8,860 bases of DNA from an uncultured Coprococcus sp. (GCA_900557435.1 USSH01000084.1:1-8860), one strand, 5' to 3'. Numbered from the stretch's first letter, positions 1 through 7,530 are shown. Translations and numbers: made by a program. Notes: generated by a model not told the origin, from the sequence alone.

Positions 1-1694
1 GTCCCCCCCGGTATCGTTGCTTTAAGCCTGATCTCCCCATGTTTTAGGATCTCCAACACTCCATTTTTTATTGTGGCAACAGGATTTTGAGGATCAGCAC
101 CATCGATACTCCAGTTTATATTCTGTTTTGATGCATATGATGGAGTCACCTCATATAGCTCATCAAGATTATATGAACCTATGGTCCATTCACTCTCCAA
201 AAGCTTAATGTCCGTCACACCATAGAACACCGGATCCCATTCTACCGTTTTATCCTTATCGAGATTCACTGTCTTATCTTCATAGGTAGATCCACCAATA
301 CTCACCGAGATTTCCTGATTGCCATGGAGTGTCGTTGCCGCTTTCAATGTACCTGTAGCCTTTCCATCTGCAATATCCATGGACATTGTTCCTATATATG
401 CACCATTCCCCTGTCCTATAAAAACTTTGGCCTGTTTAGTTCCATCCTTGAGTTTTGCATCATGTATAGTAATGCTCAGATCATAATGGTGCATGATGTG
501 ATCCTGATTTATATTTGTCGCAGGATTTATGCTGCCACTTACGTCCACCGTTCCTCCTGTCACTGACACACTTCCTGTTTTAGTGCCAACATCATACTTT
601 ATTTCTCCATATCCAAGATTTCCATTGGCAGTAACGGTTCCGCCTATTATAGATATATCACCACTACTACAATTGCCATCATAACCGGTATAAAGTCCAC
701 CACCGATTCCGGCTCCTCCCGTAGAGCCTGTACCTGTTACATTTCCACCCGTGATCAGAATAGATTCAACCCATCCGCAGAAACCACCACCGATTCCTGC
801 AGAATACACACCGCCTGAAGCGGTCACTGTGCCACCGTGTATCTCTATCCTTCCTGTTTTGCTATGTCCGGATCCGCCTATTCCTGCTGCCGATTCCTCT
901 ATTCTACCATACCATTTGTAGGTTCCTCCTATAGCCTCTATCGTGCCTCCGCGGATGATTATATTTCCTACACCCTGCACTTTGCCATCGTTATTGCTAT
1001 ATCGCCCTGTGCACCTGGCTCCTATTCCTGCTGCACCTCCATAAAAGCTTCCACCGACAGCCTTCAGGCTTCCTGTACTTTTGCTGGTTATATTGAGCGT
1101 GCTCCCCGACTCCACACATATTCCTGCTCCGCCGGTCGCCCCAAGCAATGTATTGCTTCCCTCAAGTGTAAGATTGAGAGTTGCATTGTTTGTCAGGACT
1201 ATCGCCGAGTAATAGCAGTCATTTGGGTTTCCGTCATCCTGCGTATTCATATCTATGGTGACATCTCTTATCGTAAGATTGACGGTGGTACCACTTATTA
1301 CCAGCCCCTTATTACATGCCTGAATATTGTCAGAAGTTTCAAATTTACCCGTAAGGATTGCGTTATTGTAATTGCCTGCATTTCCCGCATTCACAGTAAA
1401 ACAATAGCCCTTTCCAGTTGCAAATTTGAGTGGAAGTTTATTAAGATCTATTACCTGACCAGCCTTACCACTCTTAGTTTTTGCCTTGGCTTTAGCCTTA
1501 CCAGCAATATGAGCATCGCTGTCTGTTGCCACATTATCAATATCACTCTCATAATTTTTATTTTCTGTCTGTGCCTGTACAGATACGCCTCCGCTCAGTA
1601 CAGATCCCGCCATAACTCCGGCCATTATAATTGCAAGAAACCGTTTTCTCTCCCGTTTGAACGCTCTTCGCCCACTTTCTCTCAATTTTCTCAT
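1..1694 (-). CDS. Secreted repeat-rich surface protein, N-terminal part (runs off left edge)
   Basis: An open frame reads leftward from ATG at 1694 to the window edge without a stop, giving 564 codons; the C-terminus is missing. AGGAGG lies at 1708-1703, 8 nt before the start. Residues 1-41 form a Gram-positive signal peptide: a basic n-region, a hydrophobic core at about 19-35, and a likely cut after VSVQA. A Lys/Ala-rich linker (about 64-78) follows. Residues about 185-390 carry repeated GGTV.A.GG and AGIGGG motifs at roughly 30-residue spacing, as in right-handed beta-helix-like or carbohydrate-binding surface proteins of Firmicutes. Residues about 492-562 (VTDIKL, then INWSI, then NGVLEI) resemble a bacterial Ig-like Big_2 domain. 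The protein is probably exported and wall-associated, but the anchor and ligand are unseen. It is divergent from the LytTR two-component genes, which suggests it is their target. Confidence 0.88.
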   Translation of the reverse strand, partial: MRKLRESGRRAFKRERKRFLAIIMAGVMAGSVLSGGVSVQAQTENKNYESDIDNVATDSDAHIAGKAKAKAKTKSGKAGQVIDLNKLPLKFATGKGYCFTVNAGNAGNYNNAILTGKFETSDNIQACNKGLVISGTTVNLTIRDVTIDMNTQDDGNPNDCYYSAIVLTNNATLNLTLEGSNTLLGATGGAGICVESGSTLNITSKSTGSLKAVGGSFYGGAAGIGARCTGRYSNNDGKVQGVGNIIIRGGTIEAIGGTYKWYGRIEESAAGIGGSGHSKTGRIEIHGGTVTASGGVYSAGIGGGFCGWVESILITGGNVTGTGSTGGAGIGGGLYTGYDGNCSSGDISIIGGTVTANGNLGYGEIKYDVGTKTGSVSVTGGTVDVSGSINPATNINQDHIMHHYDLSITIHDAKLKDGTKQAKVFIGQGNGAYIGTMSMDIADGKATGTLKAATTLHGNQEISVSIGGSTYEDKTVNLDKDKTVEWDPVFYGVTDIKLLESEWTIGSYNLDELYEVTPSYASKQNINWSIDGADPQNPVATIKNGVLEILKHGEIRLKATIPGG

Positions 1695-1781
1695 TCACTG
1701 TTCCTCCTGATTCTTCACATTTATTACGCCATCTGACATCGTCATATTTTTCACGAACATCATTCAGCCCCTGATGACTTA

Positions 1782-1809
1782 ATTATAATTTATGCATAAT
1801 ATTTTCCAA
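1782..1809 (-). promoter_or_regulatory. Promoter of the surface protein gene
   Basis: On the minus strand, TTGGAA (1809-1804) and a perfect TATAAT (1787-1782) are separated by 16 bp. The predicted start near 1775 leaves a leader of about 80 nt before the ATG. The -35 box is imperfect and lies 9 bp from a set of phased repeats, the usual setting for an activator-dependent promoter. Confidence 0.55.
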
Positions 1810-1817
1810 TGGAATTG

Positions 1818-1845
1818 GCACGAAACACCGCGAAATAGCACGAAC
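1818..1845. promoter_or_regulatory. Three 10-bp-phased CRCGAA repeats, candidate LytTR regulator site
   Basis: CACGAA at 1819, CGCGAA at 1829 and CACGAA at 1839 start exactly 10 bp apart. The outer two share GCACGAA with a 20-bp offset. On the minus strand these read TTCGTG, TTCGCG, TTCGTG, ending 9 bp upstream of the surface gene's -35 box. LytTR-domain regulators typically bind two short direct repeats about two helical turns apart, and a LytTR regulator gene starts 146 bp away. A further CACGAA occurs at 1752-1757 in the surface gene leader. The assignment to this regulator is inferred. Confidence 0.45.
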
Positions 1846-1860
1846 GGTATCTTTATATCG

Positions 1861-1889
1861 TAGAATTTACCGGCATACAGCAGTATAAT
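1861..1889 (+). promoter_or_regulatory. Candidate promoter of the two-component operon
   Basis: A perfect TATAAT at 1884-1889 has only a poor -35 (TAGAAT, 1861-1866) at 17 bp spacing. It would start transcription near 1896, about 95 nt before the regulator gene. The phased repeats end 16 bp upstream of the weak -35, so the same site could also activate this promoter. Only the -10 is convincing. Confidence 0.35.
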
Positions 1890-1907
1890 CATTGTGGGGT
1901 ATCAGAT

Positions 1908-1979
1908 ATGCATACAAGTGCCAGCAATATCTGGTGTTCTATGCCGGCATATCACCCAAGCAAAATACAGATCACATGA
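1908..1979 (+). other. Possible 23-codon upstream reading frame
   Basis: ATG at 1908 opens 23 codons ending in TGA at 1977-1979, overlapping the GAGGAG ribosome site (1978-1983) of the response regulator gene. GGGG at 1896-1899 is a weak and rather distant ribosome site. The peptide has one Cys but no AgrD-like amphipathic or charged segments, and there is no agrB nearby. It could be a coupling leader or chance. Confidence 0.15.
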
Positions 1980-1990
1980 GGAGCAAAGCT

Positions 1991-2713
1991 ATGAATATTG
2001 CTATCGTTGACGACATCGCTGAGGAGAGAACTGTTCTGCGGAACCGGCTGGTCAACCAGTTTAACCGCCGCAGCACACAGATAGATATATATGAATACGC
2101 AAATGGAGAGGATTTTCTCAGCAATTTCAGAAATAAGAATATCGCAATTGTATTTCTGGATATTTATATGTCTGGTGCAAATGGAATAGAGATTGCAAAA
2201 AAACTTCGAAACTTCGACAAAGAATGTCTCATCGTATTCACAACCACATCTACTGACCATGCACTTGAAGGATTTCAAGTACGTGCCACGCACTATCTTG
2301 TAAAACCTTACACTGAGGAAGATATAGGCTGTCTGGTCGATGAAGTTCTTGCAAGGCTTCCAAAACAGGATAAATACATATGTATAAATGTAAACCGCTG
2401 TGACATACGCTTGCGTTATAAAGAAATAATCTATGCCGAGCACTACTCCCATATGATACATATCCATACCACTATGGATAAGGATCTTGTCACCAGGCAG
2501 TCATTTGGCAATTTCAGCGCTCTCCTTGAAGACAATCGTTTCTTCATATGCAGCCGCGGTGTTGTGGTAAATCTTGAACATGCCATCGACTTCAAGACTT
2601 CAACTTTCATAATGGATAACGGCAGCGTGGTGACGGTCAGCCGTGATCTGATAAAGCCAGCGAAACAGGCCTTCATGGAATATCTGCTTGAAAATACACG
2701 CACGGCTTTCTAG
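1991..2713 (+). CDS. LytTR-family response regulator
   Basis: This 240-residue protein has a receiver domain (about 1-122) followed by a LytTR DNA-binding domain (about 128-236). Receiver residues visible are acidic D7/D8, phospho-acceptor D57 in VFLDIYMSG, the T85/T86 switch region and K105 in HYLVKP. The LytTR part shows the family's IIYAE...H...IHT strand (146-160) and FFICSRGVVVNLEHAI (184-199). It should be phosphorylated by the kinase encoded 62 bp downstream and bind direct repeats in promoters. The ATG at 1991 is chosen because GAGGAG (1978-1983) lies 7 nt upstream and the receiver begins there as MNIAIVDD. In-frame ATGs at 1892 and 1976 would add residues the family lacks. The likely targets are the divergent surface gene and its own operon. 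Confidence 0.93.
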   Translation: MNIAIVDDIAEERTVLRNRLVNQFNRRSTQIDIYEYANGEDFLSNFRNKNIAIVFLDIYMSGANGIEIAKKLRNFDKECLIVFTTTSTDHALEGFQVRATHYLVKPYTEEDIGCLVDEVLARLPKQDKYICINVNRCDIRLRYKEIIYAEHYSHMIHIHTTMDKDLVTRQSFGNFSALLEDNRFFICSRGVVVNLEHAIDFKTSTFIMDNGSVVTVSRDLIKPAKQAFMEYLLENTRTAF

Positions 2714-2775
2714 CACACAACATAAACAGGGAGAGAATTATACCGATAAACGAAAAGGAAGGATGAGAATAAATT

Positions 2776-4098
2776 ATGCTTGATACGCTTAAACCAACTC
2801 TTGAAATAACAGTAATAATACCCGGGATCATACTTGCATATTTTCCTGTCAGGACATGCCTGAGAACATCGTTATTTAAACTTCTGGGCTGGATACTTCC
2901 ACTATTCATATGCCTTTCACTTGCGGGCGGGGCATTATGCCGACACTTCTGCATATCCACCGCTCCTGTTATGACTGTTCTGATATTGACCGCATATATA
3001 ATATATGCCGGCTCCCTAAAAATGTCGTTGTGGAAATCCGGCAGTGTTACACTGTCCATATGTGCGGTATTAGCGTGTGTGAACAGCCTGTCCAGAGCGA
3101 TAAATGCAATCATAACTGCCGACAGTACCGGTAACAAGGAAACTATCCTGTGGTTCAGTATAGGGGCCGGTATAGTTTATAACCTTATATGCTGGATATT
3201 CACCATTCTGGCATATTATCCAGCCTCACATGCAGCACGGCATATGATCGATGATGAAAATTTTGCACAGACATGGTATGTGTTCTGGATCCTGCCGCTG
3301 ATTTTTATTGTCCTCAACATATTTATGGTTCCCCAGTACCGAAGCACGCTTTATACAGGTCGTATTCTAAAAGGATACATAGTAATAAGCCTCACTCTGC
3401 TCGCCCTGCTTGTACTGTTCTATGCCATGTTTCTTATGCTGGCCAACAATCTCAACAAAAACGCAAAGCTGCTACAGGAGAATCACTTTCTGTCTATGCA
3501 GCAGGAACGATATGACAGTCTGAAGTCTTCTATTGAAGAAGCTCGTCAGGCCAGGCATGATATGAGACACTACTTCAACCAATTAGCAGCTTTGGCTGAA
3601 AATGGAGATATGGACGGTATAAAATCATACCTGTCAAGGGCTGTGAGCAGGATCCCTAATCTGGATAAGAGTTTCTGTGAAAACAGGGCGGCTGACAGTG
3701 TACTCGGATACTACTATGCTATAGCAGAACAGTATAATATTCCTTTTCTGGCCGCCATTGATCTCCCTGAACAGATTTCCGTTGATGAGATCGACATGTG
3801 CCTTGTACTCTCAAATCTTCTGGAAAACGCTATAGAAGCAAGCCTCAGGGTCACCGAACAGGATCGGCACATAAAAGTTGAAACACACGTACATGCTGAT
3901 CACCTGGTTCTTATTCACATTGAAAATGCATATAATGGTAAAATATGGGAGAAAAATGGAGTGTTTCAATCCGCCAAACGAAAAGGAAATGGCGTAGGGA
4001 TCCAATCCATACGCCATATTTCCGACAAAACCGGCGGAGCCAGTTCATTTACATATAAAGATGGCATTTTTACAGCCAAGGTCATGATTCGTGGTTAG
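2776..4098 (+). CDS. GHKL-type (AgrC-like) membrane sensor histidine kinase
   Basis: This 440-residue kinase begins with about six or seven membrane segments (roughly 8-24, 36-56, 64-80, 90-110, 126-147, 168-185, 199-224). A short coiled-coil-like stretch (about 225-258) follows. The phospho-acceptor is H261 in ARHDMRHYFNQL, the form seen in the AgrC/ComD class. The ATPase domain has an N box LSNLLENAIEAS (345-356) and a G box GNGVGIQSI (404-412). The GGATGAG ribosome site (2761-2767) is 8 nt from the start. It forms an operon with the LytTR regulator. Such kinases often sense peptides, but no AgrB or AgrD gene is visible here, so the signal is unknown. Its last 17 bp overlap the convergent MATE gene. 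Confidence 0.93.
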   Translation: MLDTLKPTLEITVIIPGIILAYFPVRTCLRTSLFKLLGWILPLFICLSLAGGALCRHFCISTAPVMTVLILTAYIIYAGSLKMSLWKSGSVTLSICAVLACVNSLSRAINAIITADSTGNKETILWFSIGAGIVYNLICWIFTILAYYPASHAARHMIDDENFAQTWYVFWILPLIFIVLNIFMVPQYRSTLYTGRILKGYIVISLTLLALLVLFYAMFLMLANNLNKNAKLLQENHFLSMQQERYDSLKSSIEEARQARHDMRHYFNQLAALAENGDMDGIKSYLSRAVSRIPNLDKSFCENRAADSVLGYYYAIAEQYNIPFLAAIDLPEQISVDEIDMCLVLSNLLENAIEASLRVTEQDRHIKVETHVHADHLVLIHIENAYNGKIWEKNGVFQSAKRKGNGVGIQSIRHISDKTGGASSFTYKDGIFTAKVMIRG

Positions 4099-5425
4099 TT
4101 TTTGAAACATGGAAATAGAATATGACATTCAGCACGATACCTGCGCATGTTGCTATCGGCGCTGCAAGTCCTATATTTGTAAGGCTCGCATCCGGCTGTA
4201 TACTCATGTAATAGGCAAGAGGCAGTCTAACGAGCAATGTCTGGATAAGTCCCTGTATCATGACCCACAGTGACTTCTCATGTCCATTGAAATAACCTAT
4301 CATGCTGAACAACACCGCGGTGAGTATAGTCTCAGGTGCAAAGCCCCTCAGGTACTCGAAGCCCCTCTGGATAACAGCCGCGTCAGTGGTAAAGATTGAT
4401 GTCAGTTTGTCACCAAAGAACCACACGCCAATGAATACCACCACGCCGACAGAAAGTCCTATGCCCATACCGGTAAGCATCGCTTTTCTCGCTCTGTCCT
4501 CTTTTCCAGCTCCAACATTCTGCGATACAAATGAAGCCATGGACTGCATAAGCGAGCTTGGTACCAGCATGGCAAAGCTGACTATCTTGCAGGCAACGCC
4601 ATATCCTGATGATGCCTCCAGGCCAAGTCTGTTGATAAATGCACACAGCGCTAGAAATGACATCTGCGTGAGAAATTCCTGCATCGCCAGCGGAAGTCCA
4701 ACTGAGAGCAATCTTCTGCACTGTCTGTTTAATCTGAAATCTTTTCTTGATATCTTAAATGGAAGCTTTTTCTTCTTCAGAATCACAAGCGCAAGGACAA
4801 CACTGACCGCCTGGGCAACCACTGTTGCTATGGCTGCACCCGCAGCGTCAAGATGACATCCCGCAACCAGGATAAGGTCACCGATAACATTTACTATACA
4901 TGCCACAAACACAAATATAAGAGGTGATTTGCTGTCTCCAAAACCTCTGAATATCGCGGTGAGCACATTGTATGCCATAATGAAAAATATTCCGCCTCCG
5001 CATATCCTCACGTACGATGATGTAAGAGTGACCGCCTCAGTCGGTGCCTGCATCAACACAGACAAAGGTCTTGCAAACGTCACCATGACAACTGCCAGCA
5101 CCACCGCAAGTATTGCAAATATGGTCGTGGCGCCTCCAAGAAGCTCTCCTATCTGATCCGTGTTCTTCTCGCCTATATATCTGGCAATAAGCACTGTGAC
5201 ACCCATAGCAAGTGCTGTTATCACAAATGTAACCAGATTGAGCACCTGGCTGCCCGTTGATACGGCTGAAAGTCCCGCCGTCGAACCGAATCTTCCAACC
5301 ACCAGCAGATCAACCGCACCGTATGCAGCCTGAAGTATCAGCGCTCCAAGAATTGGTCCCATGAATGGGAGCATTTTTCTAATTATACTTCCCTGTGTAA
5401 AATCTGTTTTATCCTGTACACTCAT
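4082..5425 (-). CDS. MATE-family multidrug efflux transporter
   Basis: This 447-residue integral membrane protein has about twelve hydrophobic segments in two related halves, the normal size for MATE antiporters. Visible family features are the N-terminal MLPFMGPILGALILQAAYG segment, VDLLVVGRFG at about 38-47, the IFRGFGDSK loop between segments of the first half, and the matching second half starting around LSVGLPLAMQEF. It should export drugs or other cations in exchange for Na+ or H+. Its substrate cannot be read from sequence. The start at 5425 has AAAGGAG about 8 nt upstream, encoded within the last codons of marR, so the two are co-transcribed and probably translationally coupled. No terminator is evident after its stop, which lies inside the kinase gene. 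Confidence 0.93.
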   Translation of the reverse strand: MSVQDKTDFTQGSIIRKMLPFMGPILGALILQAAYGAVDLLVVGRFGSTAGLSAVSTGSQVLNLVTFVITALAMGVTVLIARYIGEKNTDQIGELLGGATTIFAILAVVLAVVMVTFARPLSVLMQAPTEAVTLTSSYVRICGGGIFFIMAYNVLTAIFRGFGDSKSPLIFVFVACIVNVIGDLILVAGCHLDAAGAAIATVVAQAVSVVLALVILKKKKLPFKISRKDFRLNRQCRRLLSVGLPLAMQEFLTQMSFLALCAFINRLGLEASSGYGVACKIVSFAMLVPSSLMQSMASFVSQNVGAGKEDRARKAMLTGMGIGLSVGVVVFIGVWFFGDKLTSIFTTDAAVIQRGFEYLRGFAPETILTAVLFSMIGYFNGHEKSLWVMIQGLIQTLLVRLPLAYYMSIQPDASLTNIGLAAPIATCAGIVLNVIFYFHVSKTNHES

Positions 5426-5433
5426 CTTTTGTC

Positions 5434-5871
5434 TCAGCTCCTTTTGCTCATAACTTCATACAGCTTTTCAATAAGCTCTATCATTATGTCTGCACTCTCA
5501 TCTGTGATATCTCCCAGCGCACTGCCCAGATCACTAAAATATTCATCCACATATTTGTCTACCAGCTCTCTGCCAGACTGGGTACTTCTGATATACACAT
5601 ATCTTCCATCAGCCTCGGAAGTTTTTTTCTCCACGAAACCTAACCGTTCCATATCCTTGACGGTCTTTGTGACTCCGGGTCTTGGAAGTCCTAGTTCATC
5701 ACTGATATCACTGACCTTCACCTCAGTCTCAGACCTCTCAAGTCTCGTTAGCACATCCAGATAATGTATATGAGTCGGTGTGACTCCATTTGGCAGTTTT
5801 GGCATCATATCCCTGACTCTCTTTGCCTGATAGCAGGCATCCATAACCTGTTTTATTTTTTCCTTTGTCAT
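5434..5871 (-). CDS. MarR-family transcriptional regulator
   Basis: This 145-residue protein has a winged helix-turn-helix at about 52-98: VSDISDELGLPRPGVTKTV is the helix-turn-helix and EADGRYVYI is the wing, with the conserved D88 and R90. Flanking helices (about 1-48 and 100-143) form the usual dimer interface. The ATG at 5871 is chosen because AAAGGAG lies just upstream and the family alignment starts there. An earlier in-frame ATG at 5913 adds 14 atypical residues. The stop is 8 bp before the MATE gene, the common MarR/efflux pump arrangement. MarR proteins are usually repressors released by small ligands, and the large palindrome over its own promoter points to autoregulation of marR and the pump. 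Confidence 0.92.
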   Translation of the reverse strand: MTKEKIKQVMDACYQAKRVRDMMPKLPNGVTPTHIHYLDVLTRLERSETEVKVSDISDELGLPRPGVTKTVKDMERLGFVEKKTSEADGRYVYIRSTQSGRELVDKYVDEYFSDLGSALGDITDESADIMIELIEKLYEVMSKRS

Positions 5872-5929
5872 AGCGCTCCTTTCCCGCGATATAGCAGTTG
5901 CCAATATTCTCATAATTTACCATTACTTG

Positions 5930-5968
5930 TTACCTATAATAATTACTCAAAGTAATTATTATAGGTAA
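5930..5968. promoter_or_regulatory. Perfect palindromic operator of the marR-MATE operon
   Basis: The arm TTACCTATAATAATTACT (5930-5947) and its exact reverse complement (5951-5968) flank a 3-bp spacer CAA. The right arm touches the last base of the -10 box on the minus strand, so the palindrome covers the predicted transcription start near 5961. A protein dimer bound here would block RNA polymerase. Length and symmetry suit one or two MarR dimers. Binding by the adjacent MarR is inferred. Confidence 0.75.
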
Positions 5969-5996
5969 GTATATTTATATTCTCTCCGTTTGTCAA
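5968..5996 (-). promoter_or_regulatory. Strong promoter of marR-MATE
   Basis: On the minus strand a perfect TTGACA (5996-5991) and TATACT (5973-5968) are spaced by exactly 17 bp. The start is expected near 5961, giving a leader of about 90 nt to the marR ATG. A promoter this close to consensus fits a gene held off by a repressor. Confidence 0.8.
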
Positions 5997-6057
5997 GTTT
6001 CAGATCTAACACAGCTTTTGACTCATGTGCAAACATGCCACTTTGAAAATTGTCCAT

Positions 6058-6096
6058 AAAAATACCCTCATTACTGATTGTCCAGTAACGAGGGTA
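6058..6096 (-). terminator. Intrinsic terminator of the chr/membrane-protein operon
   Basis: On the minus strand TACCCTCGTTACTG (6096-6083) pairs with CAGTAATGAGGGTA (6076-6063) around a 6-nt loop. All 14 positions pair, one as a G-U wobble. A run of five T follows (6062-6058). It begins 46 nt after the stop of the last operon gene and lies about 60 bp upstream of the marR promoter, separating the two operons. Confidence 0.85.
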
Positions 6097-6142
6097 CATA
6101 TCGTTTCATACAGGTTATGCAATATTGACTTAATTATAAAAA

Positions 6143-6502
6143 CTACTTAAGACCAGACTCGATAGAATCTCTGCCAAGTCTCCTCATTCCTCCGCGTCTG
6201 GACGCTTTACCAAAGCTCTCGTCGAACTCTTTCTGCTCATCCTTATCTAGATTGGAATTGATAAATATTAGAAATATGCCCATTACTATTCCTACCAGCG
6301 CAAATAAAAAGAACCATATAAACTGATACCATCTGTCGCCATCAAAAATACTTTTTATACCTACCGGAATCAATGTCACACCAAATAATATGTACAGGTA
6401 TTTAGCAATATTTGTTTTTGGCACAAGCGCACAGAACACAAACAATCCCAAAAGGCTTCCAACAGCCAATATCTCATCTATAAACATAATCTTTTCCATC
6501 AT
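6143..6502 (-). CDS. Small membrane protein of unknown function, 119 residues
   Basis: I do not recognise this protein. It has three likely membrane segments (about 8-26, 33-50 and 59-82) and a hydrophilic, partly basic tail (about 84-119) with KDEQKEFDESF and SRRGGMRRLGR. The ATG at 6502 overlaps the TGA of the upstream gene as ATGA, so translation is probably coupled. A second ATG at 6499 is equally possible. The longer frame back to 6664 would lie inside the upstream gene and is not used. Last gene of the operon, before the terminator. Its place suggests a link to the CHR transporter, but nothing in the sequence shows a function. Confidence 0.72.
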   Translation of the reverse strand: MMEKIMFIDEILAVGSLLGLFVFCALVPKTNIAKYLYILFGVTLIPVGIKSIFDGDRWYQFIWFFLFALVGIVMGIFLIFINSNLDKDEQKEFDESFGKASRRGGMRRLGRDSIESGLK

Positions 6503-6942
6503 ATTCTCTTCACCCTTTCCCCAGCCAATTTCCCTATTCCTATAACCGCTTCGATCAATACCACCGCCACAAATGGTATTCCTGCAAGCGTTATGGCGAA
6601 CATCATGTATTCGATTCCATTCAGAAAATGCTCCCATCCTCCTGTAGCCTGCGGCACTATCCACATTTCATTGGTAACCAGAACACCGATCAGGAATCCC
6701 AGTATCAATCCACAGATCATCCACGCCGCACAGATTATGGCGACATCTTTCAGCCGTACAATCTGATTATCGTATATCCATTTTCTGAATATAATATACA
6801 GAATCACGCATACCAGGGGCACAGCAAATACAATGACCAGATTGTAACTATCATTATATGTTTCTTCCATGTAATCAGACAGCGTCATAATGCTCCAGCA
6901 TATGAGCTGTGCTATCAGACACAGTAATATTTTCTTCTTCAT
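6499..6942 (-). CDS. Membrane protein of unknown function, 147 residues
   Basis: I do not recognise this protein. It has about four hydrophobic segments: the N-terminal 3-20, then 34-52, 66-90 and 113-138. The first begins KKKILLCLIAQLICW and could be a signal anchor. The tail KLAGERVKRI is basic. Upstream of the ATG at 6942 there is only a weak ribosome site (TTGGGC, with GGGG further out), and the preceding chr gene ends 18 bp before. The downstream small membrane gene overlaps it by 4 bp. Co-transcription with two CHR transporter genes suggests an accessory membrane role, which is inferred from position only. Confidence 0.72.
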   Translation of the reverse strand: MKKKILLCLIAQLICWSIMTLSDYMEETYNDSYNLVIVFAVPLVCVILYIIFRKWIYDNQIVRLKDVAIICAAWMICGLILGFLIGVLVTNEMWIVPQATGGWEHFLNGIEYMMFAITLAGIPFVAVVLIEAVIGIGKLAGERVKRI

Positions 6943-6960
6943 AAGCCCAACGCCCCATTA

Positions 6961-7530
6961 CTATAAGCACCAAACTGCCAGTCCCACCAGCACCTGCAGC
7001 ACACCGGACAGCAGCATCACCCACACCGGATTAAGTTTGAATTTTCTGAGCAGAACAACACTCACTGCAAATATCACCACAAGATTCCACTTTGTTCCAG
7101 CGAGACTTATCATGTCGATACTCGTCCAGACCGCTGTAACAAATATCGAAACTCCCGCTGACGCAATCATAGCCACGACCGCAGGTCTTACTCCCCCAAG
7201 CAATTCCTGAAGTACATCCTGCTTTCTGTATTTCAGGTACAACCTTACTATAACAGTAACTATGACACATGAGGGAAGTATACACCCAAGCGTGGCAACC
7301 GCAGCACCAGCATATCCCGCCACTCGAAGCCCCACAAATGTCGCCGAGTTGACTGCTATAGGTCCCGGTGTCATCTGGGATATAGTGATCAGATCTGTGA
7401 ACTCTGACATGGTCATCCACCCATGTACCTTCACTATCTGTCCCTGTATTAGCGGCATGGCGGCATAACCTCCTCCGAAACTGAAGAGTCCTATCTGGAA
7501 GAAACTTAGGAATAACTGCAAATAGATCAT
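6961..7530 (-). CDS. chrA: Short-chain chromate transporter family protein (second CHR subunit)
   Basis: This 189-residue protein is a single CHR domain, about half the length of the fused two-domain ChrA. Motifs visible are LFSFGGGYAAMPL (15-27) and ISQMTPGPIAVNSATFVG (50-67), plus about five or six membrane segments. Its start shares one base with the stop of the upstream chr gene (TAATG), so the pair is translated together, and AGGGGGG lies about 8 nt upstream. Short CHR proteins usually come in pairs; in Bacillus subtilis such a pair confers chromate resistance when both members are present. Chromate or another oxyanion is the expected substrate, but it cannot be proved from sequence. Confidence 0.9.
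   Translation of the reverse strand: MIYLQLFLSFFQIGLFSFGGGYAAMPLIQGQIVKVHGWMTMSEFTDLITISQMTPGPIAVNSATFVGLRVAGYAGAAVATLGCILPSCVIVTVIVRLYLKYRKQDVLQELLGGVRPAVVAMIASAGVSIFVTAVWTSIDMISLAGTKWNLVVIFAVSVVLLRKFKLNPVWVMLLSGVLQVLVGLAVWCL

Noticed and set aside
600..1000. Regular glycine-motif DNA repeats, considered as a CRISPR or minisatellite array
   Set aside because: The repetition is at the protein level (GGTV and AGIGGG) with varied codons and spacing, not identical DNA repeats with spacers.
837..1736. Plus-strand open frame of 299 codons
   Set aside because: It is antisense to the surface protein gene, which has a signal peptide, a strong ribosome site and family repeats. The plus frame is Cys/Ser/Tyr-rich with no domain and no ribosome site.
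1870..1947. Distant inverted repeat CCGGCATA / TATGCCGG
   Set aside because: The left arm is upstream of the predicted transcription start, so it cannot form an RNA hairpin. Arms of 8 bp at a 62-bp distance can arise by chance.
1952..2467. Minus-strand frame of 171 codons antisense to the response regulator
   Set aside because: The plus strand encodes an unmistakable receiver-LytTR protein. The antisense frame has no domain or ribosome site.
1892..2713. Longer start for the LytTR regulator
   Set aside because: The first 33 extra residues do not look like a receiver domain, and the start would lie almost on the predicted transcription start. ATG 1991 has a well-placed GAGGAG.
5872..5913. Earlier start for MarR at 5913
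   Set aside because: It has no clear ribosome site and adds residues outside the family. AAAGGAG precedes the ATG at 5871.
6503..6664. Longer start for the 119-residue membrane protein
   Set aside because: The extension lies wholly inside the upstream gene in another frame and is hydrophilic and domain-free. The ATGA overlap at 6502 is the normal operon form.
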